Origin: Chryseobacterium taeanense
Lineage (GTDB): Bacteria; Bacteroidota; Bacteroidia; Flavobacteriales; Weeksellaceae
Assembly: GCF_900099685.1 (NCBI RefSeq)
Contig: NZ_FNDW01000004.1
Coordinates: 1-64,000, forward strand
DNA: 64,000 nt
Reading direction: 5' to 3'
The position numbers and the translations under genes are program-made. Below the pieces are notes generated by a model, which worked only from the letters and a program-made list of their open reading frames with translations, made no database searches and had not been told where the DNA came from. Within the stretch, counting starts at the first letter, position 1, and every line of letters begins with the position of its first letter. Positions 33,988-41,803 of the stretch are shown piece after piece.

Positions 33988-35079
33988 TTAGATTAAATTG
34001 ATATTCAAATTTACATCATATGTTTTGTAATCATTGTGGATTACTAAAGTATGTTTTTGTCCGTAAATCTGGTTTAAATGTTCTATTGTATTTTTCAGAC
34101 CGATTTTCAGACTGCTTTCATCCGTAATTTTATAATTTACAATATTATTGAAAACGTTAAAATTCAAAACATTGTCCTGAACAATCACTTTTACGGATAT
34201 TTTCGATTTCTTTTCTGCATTAAAGCCATATTTAAAAGCATTCTCAACAAAATTGACCAGAATAAAAGGGGCAATATGCAATCCTTTCATCTCACCAATT
34301 TCGGTATAAGAAAAATCAAGGCTGCTGTCTGTTCTTATCAACTGGAGAGCGATATAATCCTTAAGATATTCAATTTCCTTGCTCAGCTCCACAAAATCTT
34401 TACTGCTTTCCTGCACGATATACCGCATGACATTTGAAAGTTTTAAAACGCCTTCCGGAGCATCGTCGGATTTCAATAAAGTTAATGAATAAATAGAATT
34501 CAGAATATTGAACAAGAAATGCGGTTGAAGCTGATATTTTAAATTTAATAGTTCGGCTTTGGCTTTTGATTTTTCCAACTCTTTCTTTTCTATATTCCGG
34601 TAAATAAAAAGAGATGAGAGGAATGAAAACAAAAATGGAAGAACAGATGAGAAAATCATTTGCTGATAAGAAGCGTCGTTTCTGTGCTCGTCAAAATGCC
34701 TGAAAGGAGGTCTTCCCATGGGAGTTGACGAATGGTTTCCAATCGGCGGCGGCATTGCTGCCGGCTTCATATGTGTAAATGCCGAACCTCCGGGAAAAAC
34801 ATTTTCCGAAGTAAGACGATAAGGAAGAAAGATCATCATTCCGAAACAGACTACAATGCAGGTTATGAAAGGGAAATATTTCTTTTTGCCGTACAATTTA
34901 GGAAGAAAAATATTCAGGTTCAGATAAAAGAAAATAATCACCAGTACGAAACGGATAAATTCTCGCTGAAATGGTGAAACCCTGAAAACTGACAAGGTTC
35001 CGTCGAAATCAGGAGAGGAGACAATAGGGATTGTCAGCAACAACGGAATTAGAATAATGTGCGGTAAGATTTTTTTCAT
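33988..35079 (-). CDS. Sensor histidine kinase, LytS/YehU type
   Basis: 363 residues: four likely transmembrane segments (about 5-20, 40-60, 70-88 and 140-160) with a His/Pro/Met-rich periplasmic or cytoplasmic loop (98-135), then the His_kinase domain with H187 in LKYQLQPHFLFNILNSIYSL and a GHKL ATPase region (VNFVENAFKYGF). Autophosphorylates and passes phosphate to the LytTR regulator encoded next. The loop rich in His and Met might bind metal, which is speculative. Confidence 0.95.
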   Translation of the reverse strand: MKKILPHIILIPLLLTIPIVSSPDFDGTLSVFRVSPFQREFIRFVLVIIFFYLNLNIFLPKLYGKKKYFPFITCIVVCFGMMIFLPYRLTSENVFPGGSAFTHMKPAAMPPPIGNHSSTPMGRPPFRHFDEHRNDASYQQMIFSSVLPFLFSFLSSLFIYRNIEKKELEKSKAKAELLNLKYQLQPHFLFNILNSIYSLTLLKSDDAPEGVLKLSNVMRYIVQESSKDFVELSKEIEYLKDYIALQLIRTDSSLDFSYTEIGEMKGLHIAPFILVNFVENAFKYGFNAEKKSKISVKVIVQDNVLNFNVFNNIVNYKITDESSLKIGLKNTIEHLNQIYGQKHTLVIHNDYKTYDVNLNINLI

Positions 35080-35227
35080 TAAACTAAAATATGAAAATGA
35101 TAATTATGAAAATAACAAAAGTTTTTTTAAAAATAATTCTTCTCTGCAACGATAGTAAAATTTTGTAGAAATATTGTTTTAAAGTTTTCTTTGCAGCCCA
35201 ATACAATTTTATATCTATTTTTACAGC

Positions 35228-35479
35228 ATGGAACAGCAATCTAAAGATCCTCTTCACGGAAAAAGACTTGATACCATCCTCGAGGAACTGGTAGAATATT
35301 ATAATGGTTTTGAAAAACTTGGCGAGCAGATCAATATTAAATGTTTTACGGATAATCCCAGTATCAGCTCGTCACTGAAATTTTTGCGGAAAACGCCGTG
35401 GGCCAGATCAAAAGTAGAGAGTTTATATCTTTTTGTATTGAGAGAGAAAAAACGAAAAGAAACAAAAAAGGAAAAGTAG
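35228..35479 (+). CDS. VF530-family small DNA-binding protein
   Basis: 83 residues matching the VF530 (DUF2132) family: DPLHGKRLDTILEELVEYYNGFEKLGEQINIKCFTDNPSISSSLKFLRKTPWARSKVESLYL. The family is a small helical domain suggested to bind DNA. The C-terminal tail is highly basic (LREKKRKETKKEK), consistent with nucleic-acid binding. Single gene. Confidence 0.9.
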   Translation: MEQQSKDPLHGKRLDTILEELVEYYNGFEKLGEQINIKCFTDNPSISSSLKFLRKTPWARSKVESLYLFVLREKKRKETKKEK

Positions 35480-35531
35480 AATCCGGTTATTTCTTTAGTC
35501 ATGATTCTTCGGTCAATGATTTCAAAAACAG

Positions 35532-35539
35532 TATATTTG
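35532..35539 (+). promoter_or_regulatory. Candidate -7 promoter box of the SlyD-like gene
   Basis: TATATTTG, exact TAnnTTTG, 40 bases before the ATG at 35580. Confidence 0.5.
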
Positions 35540-35579
35540 TACTGTTAATCGTGTAAAATTCACGAAAAAAAGAAAAAAT

Positions 35580-36080
35580 ATGACAATCGAAAACAATCAT
35601 GTTGTAGCTGTACGTTACATACTTCACACCATCGAAGAAGACGGAAGCAAAACCCTTGTAGAAGAAACAACCGCAGAAAATCCACTTACGTTTTTATACG
35701 GTGTTGGAATGATGATTCCAAAATTTGAACAAAATATTCTGGGATTAAAGGCAGGAGATAAAGCTGCATTCGTAATTCAGCCAGAAGAAGCTTATGGTGA
35801 AAGACAGCCTGATGCTATCGCACAGTTACCAATCGATATGTTCCAGGAATCCGGAACACCGCCGGTAGGAGCAATTTTACCATTATCTGATAATCAGGGA
35901 AACAATTTCCAGGCATTTGTGGTAGAAGTAACACCGGAAATGGTAGTTGCAGATCTTAATCACCCAATGGCTGGGAAAGTTTTAGATTTCCAGGTGGAAA
36001 TTTTAAATACACGCCCTGCTACAGAAGAAGAGTTAAATCATGGTCACGCTCACGGGATCGACGGAAACGAAGCTCACTAA
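35580..36080 (+). CDS. FKBP-type peptidyl-prolyl isomerase, SlyD-like
   Basis: 166 residues: a SlyD-type FKBP. The N-terminal strand and LTFLYGVGMMIPKFEQNILGLKAGDKAAFVIQPEEAYGERQPD form the isomerase core, then an insert-in-flap chaperone segment (IAQLPIDMFQESG...VEVTPEMVVAD) and LNHPMAGKVLDFQVEI. The His-rich C-terminus (HGHAHGIDGNEAH) could bind nickel or other metal, as in SlyD. Helps proline-limited folding in the cytoplasm. Confidence 0.94.
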   Translation: MTIENNHVVAVRYILHTIEEDGSKTLVEETTAENPLTFLYGVGMMIPKFEQNILGLKAGDKAAFVIQPEEAYGERQPDAIAQLPIDMFQESGTPPVGAILPLSDNQGNNFQAFVVEVTPEMVVADLNHPMAGKVLDFQVEILNTRPATEEELNHGHAHGIDGNEAH

Positions 36081-36090
36081 AATTAAATAT

Positions 36091-36119
36091 CAATGTCCGG
36101 TTTTTGCCGGACATTTTTA
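36091..36119 (+). terminator. Terminator of the SlyD-like gene
   Basis: AATGTCCGG / CCGGACATT stem around a TTTTTG loop, then T-rich tail. Confidence 0.85.
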
Positions 36120-36174
36120 TTTAATCAAAAAACGGTTGCCATCAGCTTTTCGGATAAACAATTTCGATAAAGTA

Positions 36175-36342
36175 ATCAACCACTTGGAATGGGCAATCAA
36201 CCATTCCGAATGGACAATCAAACGTTTAGAAGAGGTGATCAAGTACTCCGCAGAGACAATCAACTACTCCGAATGCACGATCAAGTGTTTAGAAGAGCCG
36301 ATCAACCAGTCAGAAGAAGTAATCAACCAGTCAGAAGAGCCG
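36175..36342 (+). repeat. 21-bp tandem array, eight units
   Basis: Eight consecutive 21-bp units each begin with ATCAA (36175, 36196, 36217, 36238, 36259, 36280, 36301, 36322); units 7 and 8 differ at only a few positions. The period is divisible by three, so two plus-strand frames stay open, giving either I-N/K-x-S-E-x-x or D-N-Q-x-F-R-R heptads, but no start codon with coding context is seen. The array follows the SlyD terminator. 36343-36526 holds nothing else recognisable. Confidence 0.85.
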
Positions 36343-36526
36343 ATCAAGTACAATTTGTTATCTTTCAGTGTTTTATGGCCTCTTTTAAAAGGGTATATCA
36401 AATGAAGAATATGATGCAGGCCGCGCTTTAATGATAATTTTACCACACAAGACAGAAAATCAAAGATTTTTATTAGCTTTATTAATCTATTCTTTATGAT
36501 CTCCGGTAAGAATGAATGCAACAGTA

Positions 36527-36904
36527 CTAGTCCAGGAATTTACCGCTCACATAAAACCAACGGCTCTGAATCATTTTAAATGTTGACAGCTCGTGATGAA
36601 TTTGAGGATCTCCGTTTTCATCAGTGTAAAAGGCTTTAAATTCTACCTTATTAACAGCGGGTCTATTTACAATTTCCAATTTTGTCCAAGTATTGATTTG
36701 TCCCCATTCCTGTAAATCTTTTTTGTTGTGATATTTTCTTTTGCTCGGGAGTGTTGTTTCCATTAAATAATCACCATTCGGAATGGCAAATGCAGAAAAC
36801 CTTGATCTCATTAAAGCTTCAGCAGTCGGAGCATGTTTCTCACCGGAATGATAGGGCTTACAGCATTCTTCATAGGTTTTTCCGGAGCAGCAGGGACAAT
36901 TCAT
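36527..36904 (-). CDS. YchJ-family protein with SEC-C zinc motif
   Basis: 125 residues. N-terminal zinc-binding SEC-C motif CPCCSGKTYEECC (residues 3-15), then the YchJ NTF2-like domain: PTAEALMRSRFSAFAIPNGDYLMETTLPSKR and VEFKAFYTDENG...RWFYVSGKF. Cytoplasmic, function unknown. Single gene. Confidence 0.93.
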   Translation of the reverse strand: MNCPCCSGKTYEECCKPYHSGEKHAPTAEALMRSRFSAFAIPNGDYLMETTLPSKRKYHNKKDLQEWGQINTWTKLEIVNRPAVNKVEFKAFYTDENGDPQIHHELSTFKMIQSRWFYVSGKFLD

Positions 36905-36984
36905 TTTTTTATTTTAAAAGCAAAAGTCTTAAAATTTTCTGGACTTTTAAAATTCAAATACATTTTATAAAATGTATGAATATT

Positions 36985-37299
36985 TCATCGTAATAATTTA
37001 TTTTTTTGAGTTTCAAATTCCTCATCTGTAATTACACCCTCATCGTGAAGCACTTTTAATTTAGTTAGTTGATCAATATTACTTCCAGTATTACTTTTTT
37101 CGTTGGATAACGCCCAGATTAATGCTCCAACCCAGCCGATCAGTGCCCAACCCAGAAATAAATTCAATGCGAAGATAGCTCCGGTATTTGCTTTTTTCCT
37201 GCTGAAAGCAATATATGTTGGTATAAAGTAAAGAGGAATAATAATTAAAATGATTAATATATGTTGCCAGGAAAGACTTAAAAGAGTTAAACAGTTCAT
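36985..37299 (-). CDS. Superinfection-immunity-like membrane protein with SHOCT domain
   Basis: 104 residues: two transmembrane helices (about 12-32 and 42-66) with IPTYIAFSRKKANTGAIFALNLFLGWALIGW, the signature of the T4 Imm-like superinfection immunity domain, followed by a short oligomerisation SHOCT domain (LTKLKVLHDEGVITDEEFETQKNKLL). The name comes from phage T4; in bacterial chromosomes the domain is common and usually not known to be defensive. Confidence 0.88.
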   Translation of the reverse strand: MNCLTLLSLSWQHILIILIIIPLYFIPTYIAFSRKKANTGAIFALNLFLGWALIGWVGALIWALSNEKSNTGSNIDQLTKLKVLHDEGVITDEEFETQKNKLLR

Positions 37300-37392
37300 A
37301 TATGTATTAAATAAAAATTAGGTTACTAAATATATCTATTTTATAATTAAATAATAAATAAAAAAGCATCCAAAAAATGAATGCTTATAATT

Positions 37393-37818
37393 TTATTGAT
37401 CTTCTTCCTCGATTTTTGTATCTATAAAAGTGTAATTGTCTGTTGCCATTTCCATAGATTGTTCTTTTGATTTGAATTTGATGTGTGAAGGATCAAGAAC
37501 TTGGTAAGTATATACATCTGTCTGACCTGAGCTGTAATGCAATTCATGAAATTCTCCGTTTTCAATCCACCATTGTCCTTTTTCTACATGTTGATCCACT
37601 TGGCAATCTTGAACTGTTGTAAAAAGAAGCATGAAAGTTCCGTCCTGCTTTCTTTCCATAATCCATAGCTTTTCAACACCTTCGATCTGCTGATCTTTTT
37701 CGCTGCCTTTCCATAGACCTACCAGATTTTTATCAATTTTATTGGTTTTCGGTTTTGCTTTTTGTGCGTAAATACTCCCACAAGCCAAAATTAAAGAGCT
37801 TACAATAATTTTTTTCAT
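37393..37818 (-). CDS. Secreted hypothetical protein
   Basis: 141 residues with a signal peptide (MKKIIVSSLILACGSIYAQ). The mature part is a compact beta-rich domain (GLWKGSEKDQQIEGVEKLWIMERKQDGTFMLLF; CQVDQHVEKGQWWIENGEFHELHYSSGQ), resembling lipocalin-like stress proteins of Bacteroidota, but I cannot name the family. Lies three bases after 37821-38660, so the two are probably one transcript. Confidence 0.8.
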   Translation of the reverse strand: MKKIIVSSLILACGSIYAQKAKPKTNKIDKNLVGLWKGSEKDQQIEGVEKLWIMERKQDGTFMLLFTTVQDCQVDQHVEKGQWWIENGEFHELHYSSGQTDVYTYQVLDPSHIKFKSKEQSMEMATDNYTFIDTKIEEEDQ

Positions 37819-37820
37819 AG

Positions 37821-38660
37821 TTATTTAAAATGTATCGTTATTTTCATTTCACTATTTACAGGTATTCCGGAACTTTTTGCAGGAATCCAGTGAGTGTTTT
37901 TAATGAAGTTTTTTAATTGATTAATGAAATAGGATGCGAATTTATAATTTTTTTTATTTTGAAAGCTTAAATAAGTTTTGATGTCATCTATTTTTCCGTT
38001 TTTATAAAGAATAAAATCTGCGGAAATATAAGAATAGAGATCTTGTTCCTTTCGAAATTCATAATCTATGGGATATTCTGTTTTCTTCCAAAAATCTCTT
38101 TTGCTGTTGACGAAAAAGTCGTTATAATCTTTGTCGCCGGGATATCTTGAAACCATATCACATTCTTCAAAACGATAAATCTTATCAGGATTATTTTTCA
38201 CGTATTGTATTTCAGAGATCTGTCTTAAAGAATCAATAAACTTAGGTCCAAATTTTCTGTCAATTTCTTTCCTCATGATACGGGCATAGCAATTTTGCAA
38301 TGAAGAAGGAATGGTACAGTAATATAAAGCAGAATCAACTTCAATTTTGTAATTCTTTAATAATGAATTCATCTCAGCATTGCCCTTGAAACTTTCCACC
38401 ATTCCGAAATAATGAAAGAAAACAAGTTTGTTCCTTTTGATATCTTCATAAGCTTTTTTTGTCTCTTCGGTACAGGATGAGTCAAAATACTTCCTTTCTT
38501 CATCAAACATTTTAGCGAGTTCAATCTCAGATAATGTATCATATTTTTTATGATAAAAAGATTCTGACTTCTCTTCAGATCGTTTATTTCCGATTGAAGA
38601 GAAAGTCAGAATTATAATAGATACAGATGAAAGTATTTTAATACCGATATTTAATGTCAT
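37821..38660 (-). CDS. Secreted hypothetical protein with possible TonB-like C-terminus
   Basis: 279 residues with a hydrophobic N-terminus (IKILSSVSIIILTFSS), a helical central part with several Cys (SSCTEET, YYCTIPSSLQNCYARI, EECDMVSRYPG) and a C-terminal IKNTHWIPAKSSGIPVNSEMKITIHF that resembles the last strands of a TonB C-terminal domain. The full TonB fold is not evident. Follows the M3 peptidase gene by five bases and precedes 37393-37818, suggesting a three-gene unit. Confidence 0.75.
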   Translation of the reverse strand: MTLNIGIKILSSVSIIILTFSSIGNKRSEEKSESFYHKKYDTLSEIELAKMFDEERKYFDSSCTEETKKAYEDIKRNKLVFFHYFGMVESFKGNAEMNSLLKNYKIEVDSALYYCTIPSSLQNCYARIMRKEIDRKFGPKFIDSLRQISEIQYVKNNPDKIYRFEECDMVSRYPGDKDYNDFFVNSKRDFWKKTEYPIDYEFRKEQDLYSYISADFILYKNGKIDDIKTYLSFQNKKNYKFASYFINQLKNFIKNTHWIPAKSSGIPVNSEMKITIHFK

Positions 38661-38665
38661 ACCAA

Positions 38666-40807
38666 TTATTTGATAAAACCTCTGTTTCTCAATAAAGGCT
38701 TAATATCCGGATCATGCCCCGTAAAATCCCTGAATGCCTGATTCAGGTCTACCGAATTTCCTACCGACAGAATATACTTTCTGAAACGGTCGCCGTTTTC
38801 TCTTGTCAGTCCGCCGTTGTCTTTGATCCATTCCCAAGCATCGTTATCCAACGTTTCAGACCACAGATAAGCATAATATCCTGCAGAATAACCACCTCCC
38901 CAAATGTGTGCAAAATAAGGCGTGTGATATCTCGGAGGAACTGTTGCTAAAGTAAATCCATGTTTCGCTAAAGATTGTTTCTCGAAATCTAAAACAGGAA
39001 TCAACTCGCTTTCATTGGTTACGGTATGCCAGTCCATATCAAGTTCGGCAGCTGAAACCAATTCTGTAGTCATATAACCCTGATTGAATGTAGAGGCCTT
39101 TTTTATCTTATCAACCAATGTTTGCGGAATCGGTTGTTTGGTCTCATAATGTAAAGCGTAATTTTTCAAAACGACAGGATCTAAAGCCCAATGTTCGTTT
39201 ATTTGTGAAGGGAATTCCACAAAATCTCTAGGCACATTGGTTCCTGATAATGAAGGATATTTCTGGCTCGCAAACATTCCGTGAATTGAGTGGCCGAATT
39301 CATGGAAAATCGTTGAAACATCATCAAAGCTTATTAAAGAAGGTTTTCCAGGAGCCGGTTTCTGGTAATTGTAGCAGTTTACGATAACAGGTTTTGTTCC
39401 CAATAAATACGATTGTTCAACGAAATTGCTCATCCAGGCTCCTCCGTTTTTAGAGTCTCTTGTATAAAAATCCAGATAATAAATCGCGATCGATTTACCG
39501 TCATGATCAAAAACTTCATAAGTCACTACATCCGGATGATATACAGGAAGGTCAGTTCTTTTCTTAAACGTCAGTCCGTAGAATTTTTCGGCAGCAAAGA
39601 AAACTCCTTTTTCCAGCACGGTTGTAATTTCAAAATAAGGCTTGATTTCACTTTCATCAAGATCAAATTTGGCCTTTCTTACCTGCTCTGCGTAGAAATT
39701 CCAGTCCCACGGTTCTACCTTGAATCCTCCATTTTGCTGATCGATCAGATCCTGAATGTCTTTTGCCTCGCGTCTTGCCGTCTCTACAGCAGGCGTTGCA
39801 ATTTTGTTCATTAAACTAGTGGCGGCTTCAGGTGTTTTTGCCATCTGATCCTGAAGTTTCCATTCTGCAAAGCTTTTCTTACCTAAAATCTGAGCTTTTT
39901 TTAGCCTTAGTTTTGCTAATTTTTCAATGGTTTCTCTGGTATCGTTTCCGTCACCTTTTTCAGCTCTCGTCCATGATGCTTTGAACAGCTTTTCTCTTGT
40001 CGCTCTGTTTTTAAGGTTTTGCAAAAGTGGCTGTTGTGTAGTATTTTGTAACGCTAATAAATACTGACCTGGTTTTCCTGCATTTTTAGCATCACTTGCA
40101 GCTGCTGCAATTTCATCGGCAGAAAGGCCATCCAATTCTTTAGCATCCGTAAAAAAAACACCGCCCTGCTTTCTTGCTTCCAGCAATTTGTTGGAATATT
40201 GCGTAGAAAGTGAAGCCAGTTCCTGATTGATTTGCTTTAGTTTTTCTTTGTCGGCAGCAGAGAGATTGGCCCCCGCGATTTCAAAGTTTTGCTTATAATA
40301 TTGTAAAAGCTTTTTACTTTCAGAGTCTAAACCTTTTTCGGAGATCGCTTTTATTCTTTTATAAAGATTTTCATTCAGGTACATTTTGTCGGAATGTGCT
40401 GCGAAAATGGGCGCGTATTCTTCATCCAATGCCTGTAAGGTAGGATTTGTATTGGCGCTCGTAAGATTAAAAAATACAATCACGGCTCTTTTAAGGATCT
40501 CACCACTTTTTTCCAGTGCTACTAATGTATTTTCAAAGGTAGGCGCTTCAGGATTATTAGCGATTTTTAAAATTTCAGCATCATGCTGTTTTAATCCGAA
40601 ATCGAATGCAGGTTTAAAATGTTCATCCTTAATTTTGTCAAATTCCGGTGCTTCATATTGAAGTTTGCTTTTCTTCATGAACGGATTTTGCGAAAGGGAA
40701 GCGTCCGGAGTAGGGACTTCCTTTTGTGTTTCGGTGCTTTTCATTGTTGTACAGGATTGATTAAATGCTAGTGCAGAAATTAATAATACTGATGAAATCT
40801 TCTTCAT
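38666..40807 (-). CDS. M3-family oligopeptidase / peptidyl-dipeptidase (Dcp-like), lipoprotein
   Basis: 713 residues. Lipobox near QSC (Cys 19) anchors it outside the cytoplasm. The thimet-oligopeptidase fold is complete: long helical N-terminal half (EYAPIFAAHSDKMYLNENLYKRI) and zinc site HEFGH (about residue 500, DDVSTIFHEFGHSIHGMFASQ) with the downstream Glu segment. Late motif IWGGGYSAGYYAYLWSETLDNDAW matches Dcp. It likely trims short peptides in the periplasm. Confidence 0.95.
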   Translation of the reverse strand: MKKISSVLLISALAFNQSCTTMKSTETQKEVPTPDASLSQNPFMKKSKLQYEAPEFDKIKDEHFKPAFDFGLKQHDAEILKIANNPEAPTFENTLVALEKSGEILKRAVIVFFNLTSANTNPTLQALDEEYAPIFAAHSDKMYLNENLYKRIKAISEKGLDSESKKLLQYYKQNFEIAGANLSAADKEKLKQINQELASLSTQYSNKLLEARKQGGVFFTDAKELDGLSADEIAAAASDAKNAGKPGQYLLALQNTTQQPLLQNLKNRATREKLFKASWTRAEKGDGNDTRETIEKLAKLRLKKAQILGKKSFAEWKLQDQMAKTPEAATSLMNKIATPAVETARREAKDIQDLIDQQNGGFKVEPWDWNFYAEQVRKAKFDLDESEIKPYFEITTVLEKGVFFAAEKFYGLTFKKRTDLPVYHPDVVTYEVFDHDGKSIAIYYLDFYTRDSKNGGAWMSNFVEQSYLLGTKPVIVNCYNYQKPAPGKPSLISFDDVSTIFHEFGHSIHGMFASQKYPSLSGTNVPRDFVEFPSQINEHWALDPVVLKNYALHYETKQPIPQTLVDKIKKASTFNQGYMTTELVSAAELDMDWHTVTNESELIPVLDFEKQSLAKHGFTLATVPPRYHTPYFAHIWGGGYSAGYYAYLWSETLDNDAWEWIKDNGGLTRENGDRFRKYILSVGNSVDLNQAFRDFTGHDPDIKPLLRNRGFIK

Positions 40808-40987
40808 AAACGATTTATTAATAATTGCCTAAAGATATTAAATCTTAGTTTATAAAAAGCTCTTACTTCCCGTTTCATAGAAAAAAAGTATTTTGAGATA
40901 AGTCAATCTTCGATTAATAGTAACGCAGATGTAATATTTTTTATAAATTAGTTGTCATAATATAGTAATCATAAAATTCAATTGAAT

Positions 40988-41803
40988 ATGAAATCAACAA
41001 AACTTTTTATTTTTTCGGCTTTTGTACTATTAGCATCATGCGATGGAAGAAAAGAGAAAAGACATAGCGGGAACGGAGACTGGGTAGAAAAAGTAGTTTC
41101 TACAGATCACGGCCCGATGAGACAGAAAGAGATGACAGGCAATTTTGATGAAATTGAGGTTTCTCAGGCAATTAAAGCTGAAATTATAAAGTCAGACGTT
41201 GAAAAGGTTGTTATTTCTGCTCCTGAAAATATTATTGATGAGGTTTTGGTAGATTTCAGCGGAGATAAACTTTATATCCATTATAAAAAAGGGATCAGAG
41301 TGATGAACAATCATAACGTTTCTGCGAAGATCTATGCAAAAGATTTTTCTAAAATTGAAGCCAATTCAGCGGCAGGAATCACGGTTAAAGATAAATTCGT
41401 TCAGGATAAAATGAGCATCGATGTTTCGAGTGCAGCATCTGTTGACGGAAATCTTGAAGCCAATGATTTTGAAATTTCTACAGGAAGCAGCAGCAGCTTT
41501 TCGGGAAAAATATGGGCTGTTGATCTAAATGTTGATGCATCATCAGGATCAAGTTTAGATCTTTCAGGTAAAGCAAAGAAGGCAGAGATTTCTTCATCCT
41601 CGGGAAGCAGTATTTCTGCTAAAAATGTTGTAGCCGATAATCTAAGAGTGGAAGCATCGAGTGGAGCAAGCGTTGATATCAGTGCTTCATCCTCAATTTA
41701 TGCCGAAGCTTCTTCAGGTGGTAGCGTGAGCGTTTACAAAAAAGGAAACGTAACTTCAGTAACGAAAGAAGAAAGCAGTGGCGGAAGCGTAAGCATTCAC
41801 TAA
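40988..41803 (+). CDS. Head-GIN (DUF2807) domain lipoprotein
   Basis: 271 residues from ATG 40988; lipobox LASC (Cys near 18). The putative auto-transporter adhesin head-GIN domain (residues 45-230) is recognisable from GNFDEIEVSQAIKAEIIKSDVEKVVISAPENI and the Ser/Gly-rich beta-helix (DVSSAASVDGNLEANDFEISTGSSSSFSGKI...). The tail SSGGSVSIYKKGNVTSVTKEESSGGSVSIH-like sequence is typical. Cell-envelope protein of unknown role. Stop abuts the stop of the antiporter gene with no spacer. Confidence 0.92.
   Translation: MKSTKLFIFSAFVLLASCDGRKEKRHSGNGDWVEKVVSTDHGPMRQKEMTGNFDEIEVSQAIKAEIIKSDVEKVVISAPENIIDEVLVDFSGDKLYIHYKKGIRVMNNHNVSAKIYAKDFSKIEANSAAGITVKDKFVQDKMSIDVSSAASVDGNLEANDFEISTGSSSSFSGKIWAVDLNVDASSGSSLDLSGKAKKAEISSSSGSSISAKNVVADNLRVEASSGASVDISASSSIYAEASSGGSVSVYKKGNVTSVTKEESSGGSVSIH

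Noticed and set aside
36175..36342. CRISPR array
   Set aside because: Units are fully contiguous at 21 bp with no spacers and no cas genes nearby.
36040..36405. 121-residue ORF through the 21-bp array
   Set aside because: Its only Met lies inside the slyD-like coding region and it reads across the terminator; a second frame (36189-36431) is equally open because 21 is divisible by three.
36985..37299. Phage-defence gene, from the superinfection-immunity-like domain
   Set aside because: The domain with SHOCT is common in chromosomes without a defence context, and no other defence gene is adjacent.
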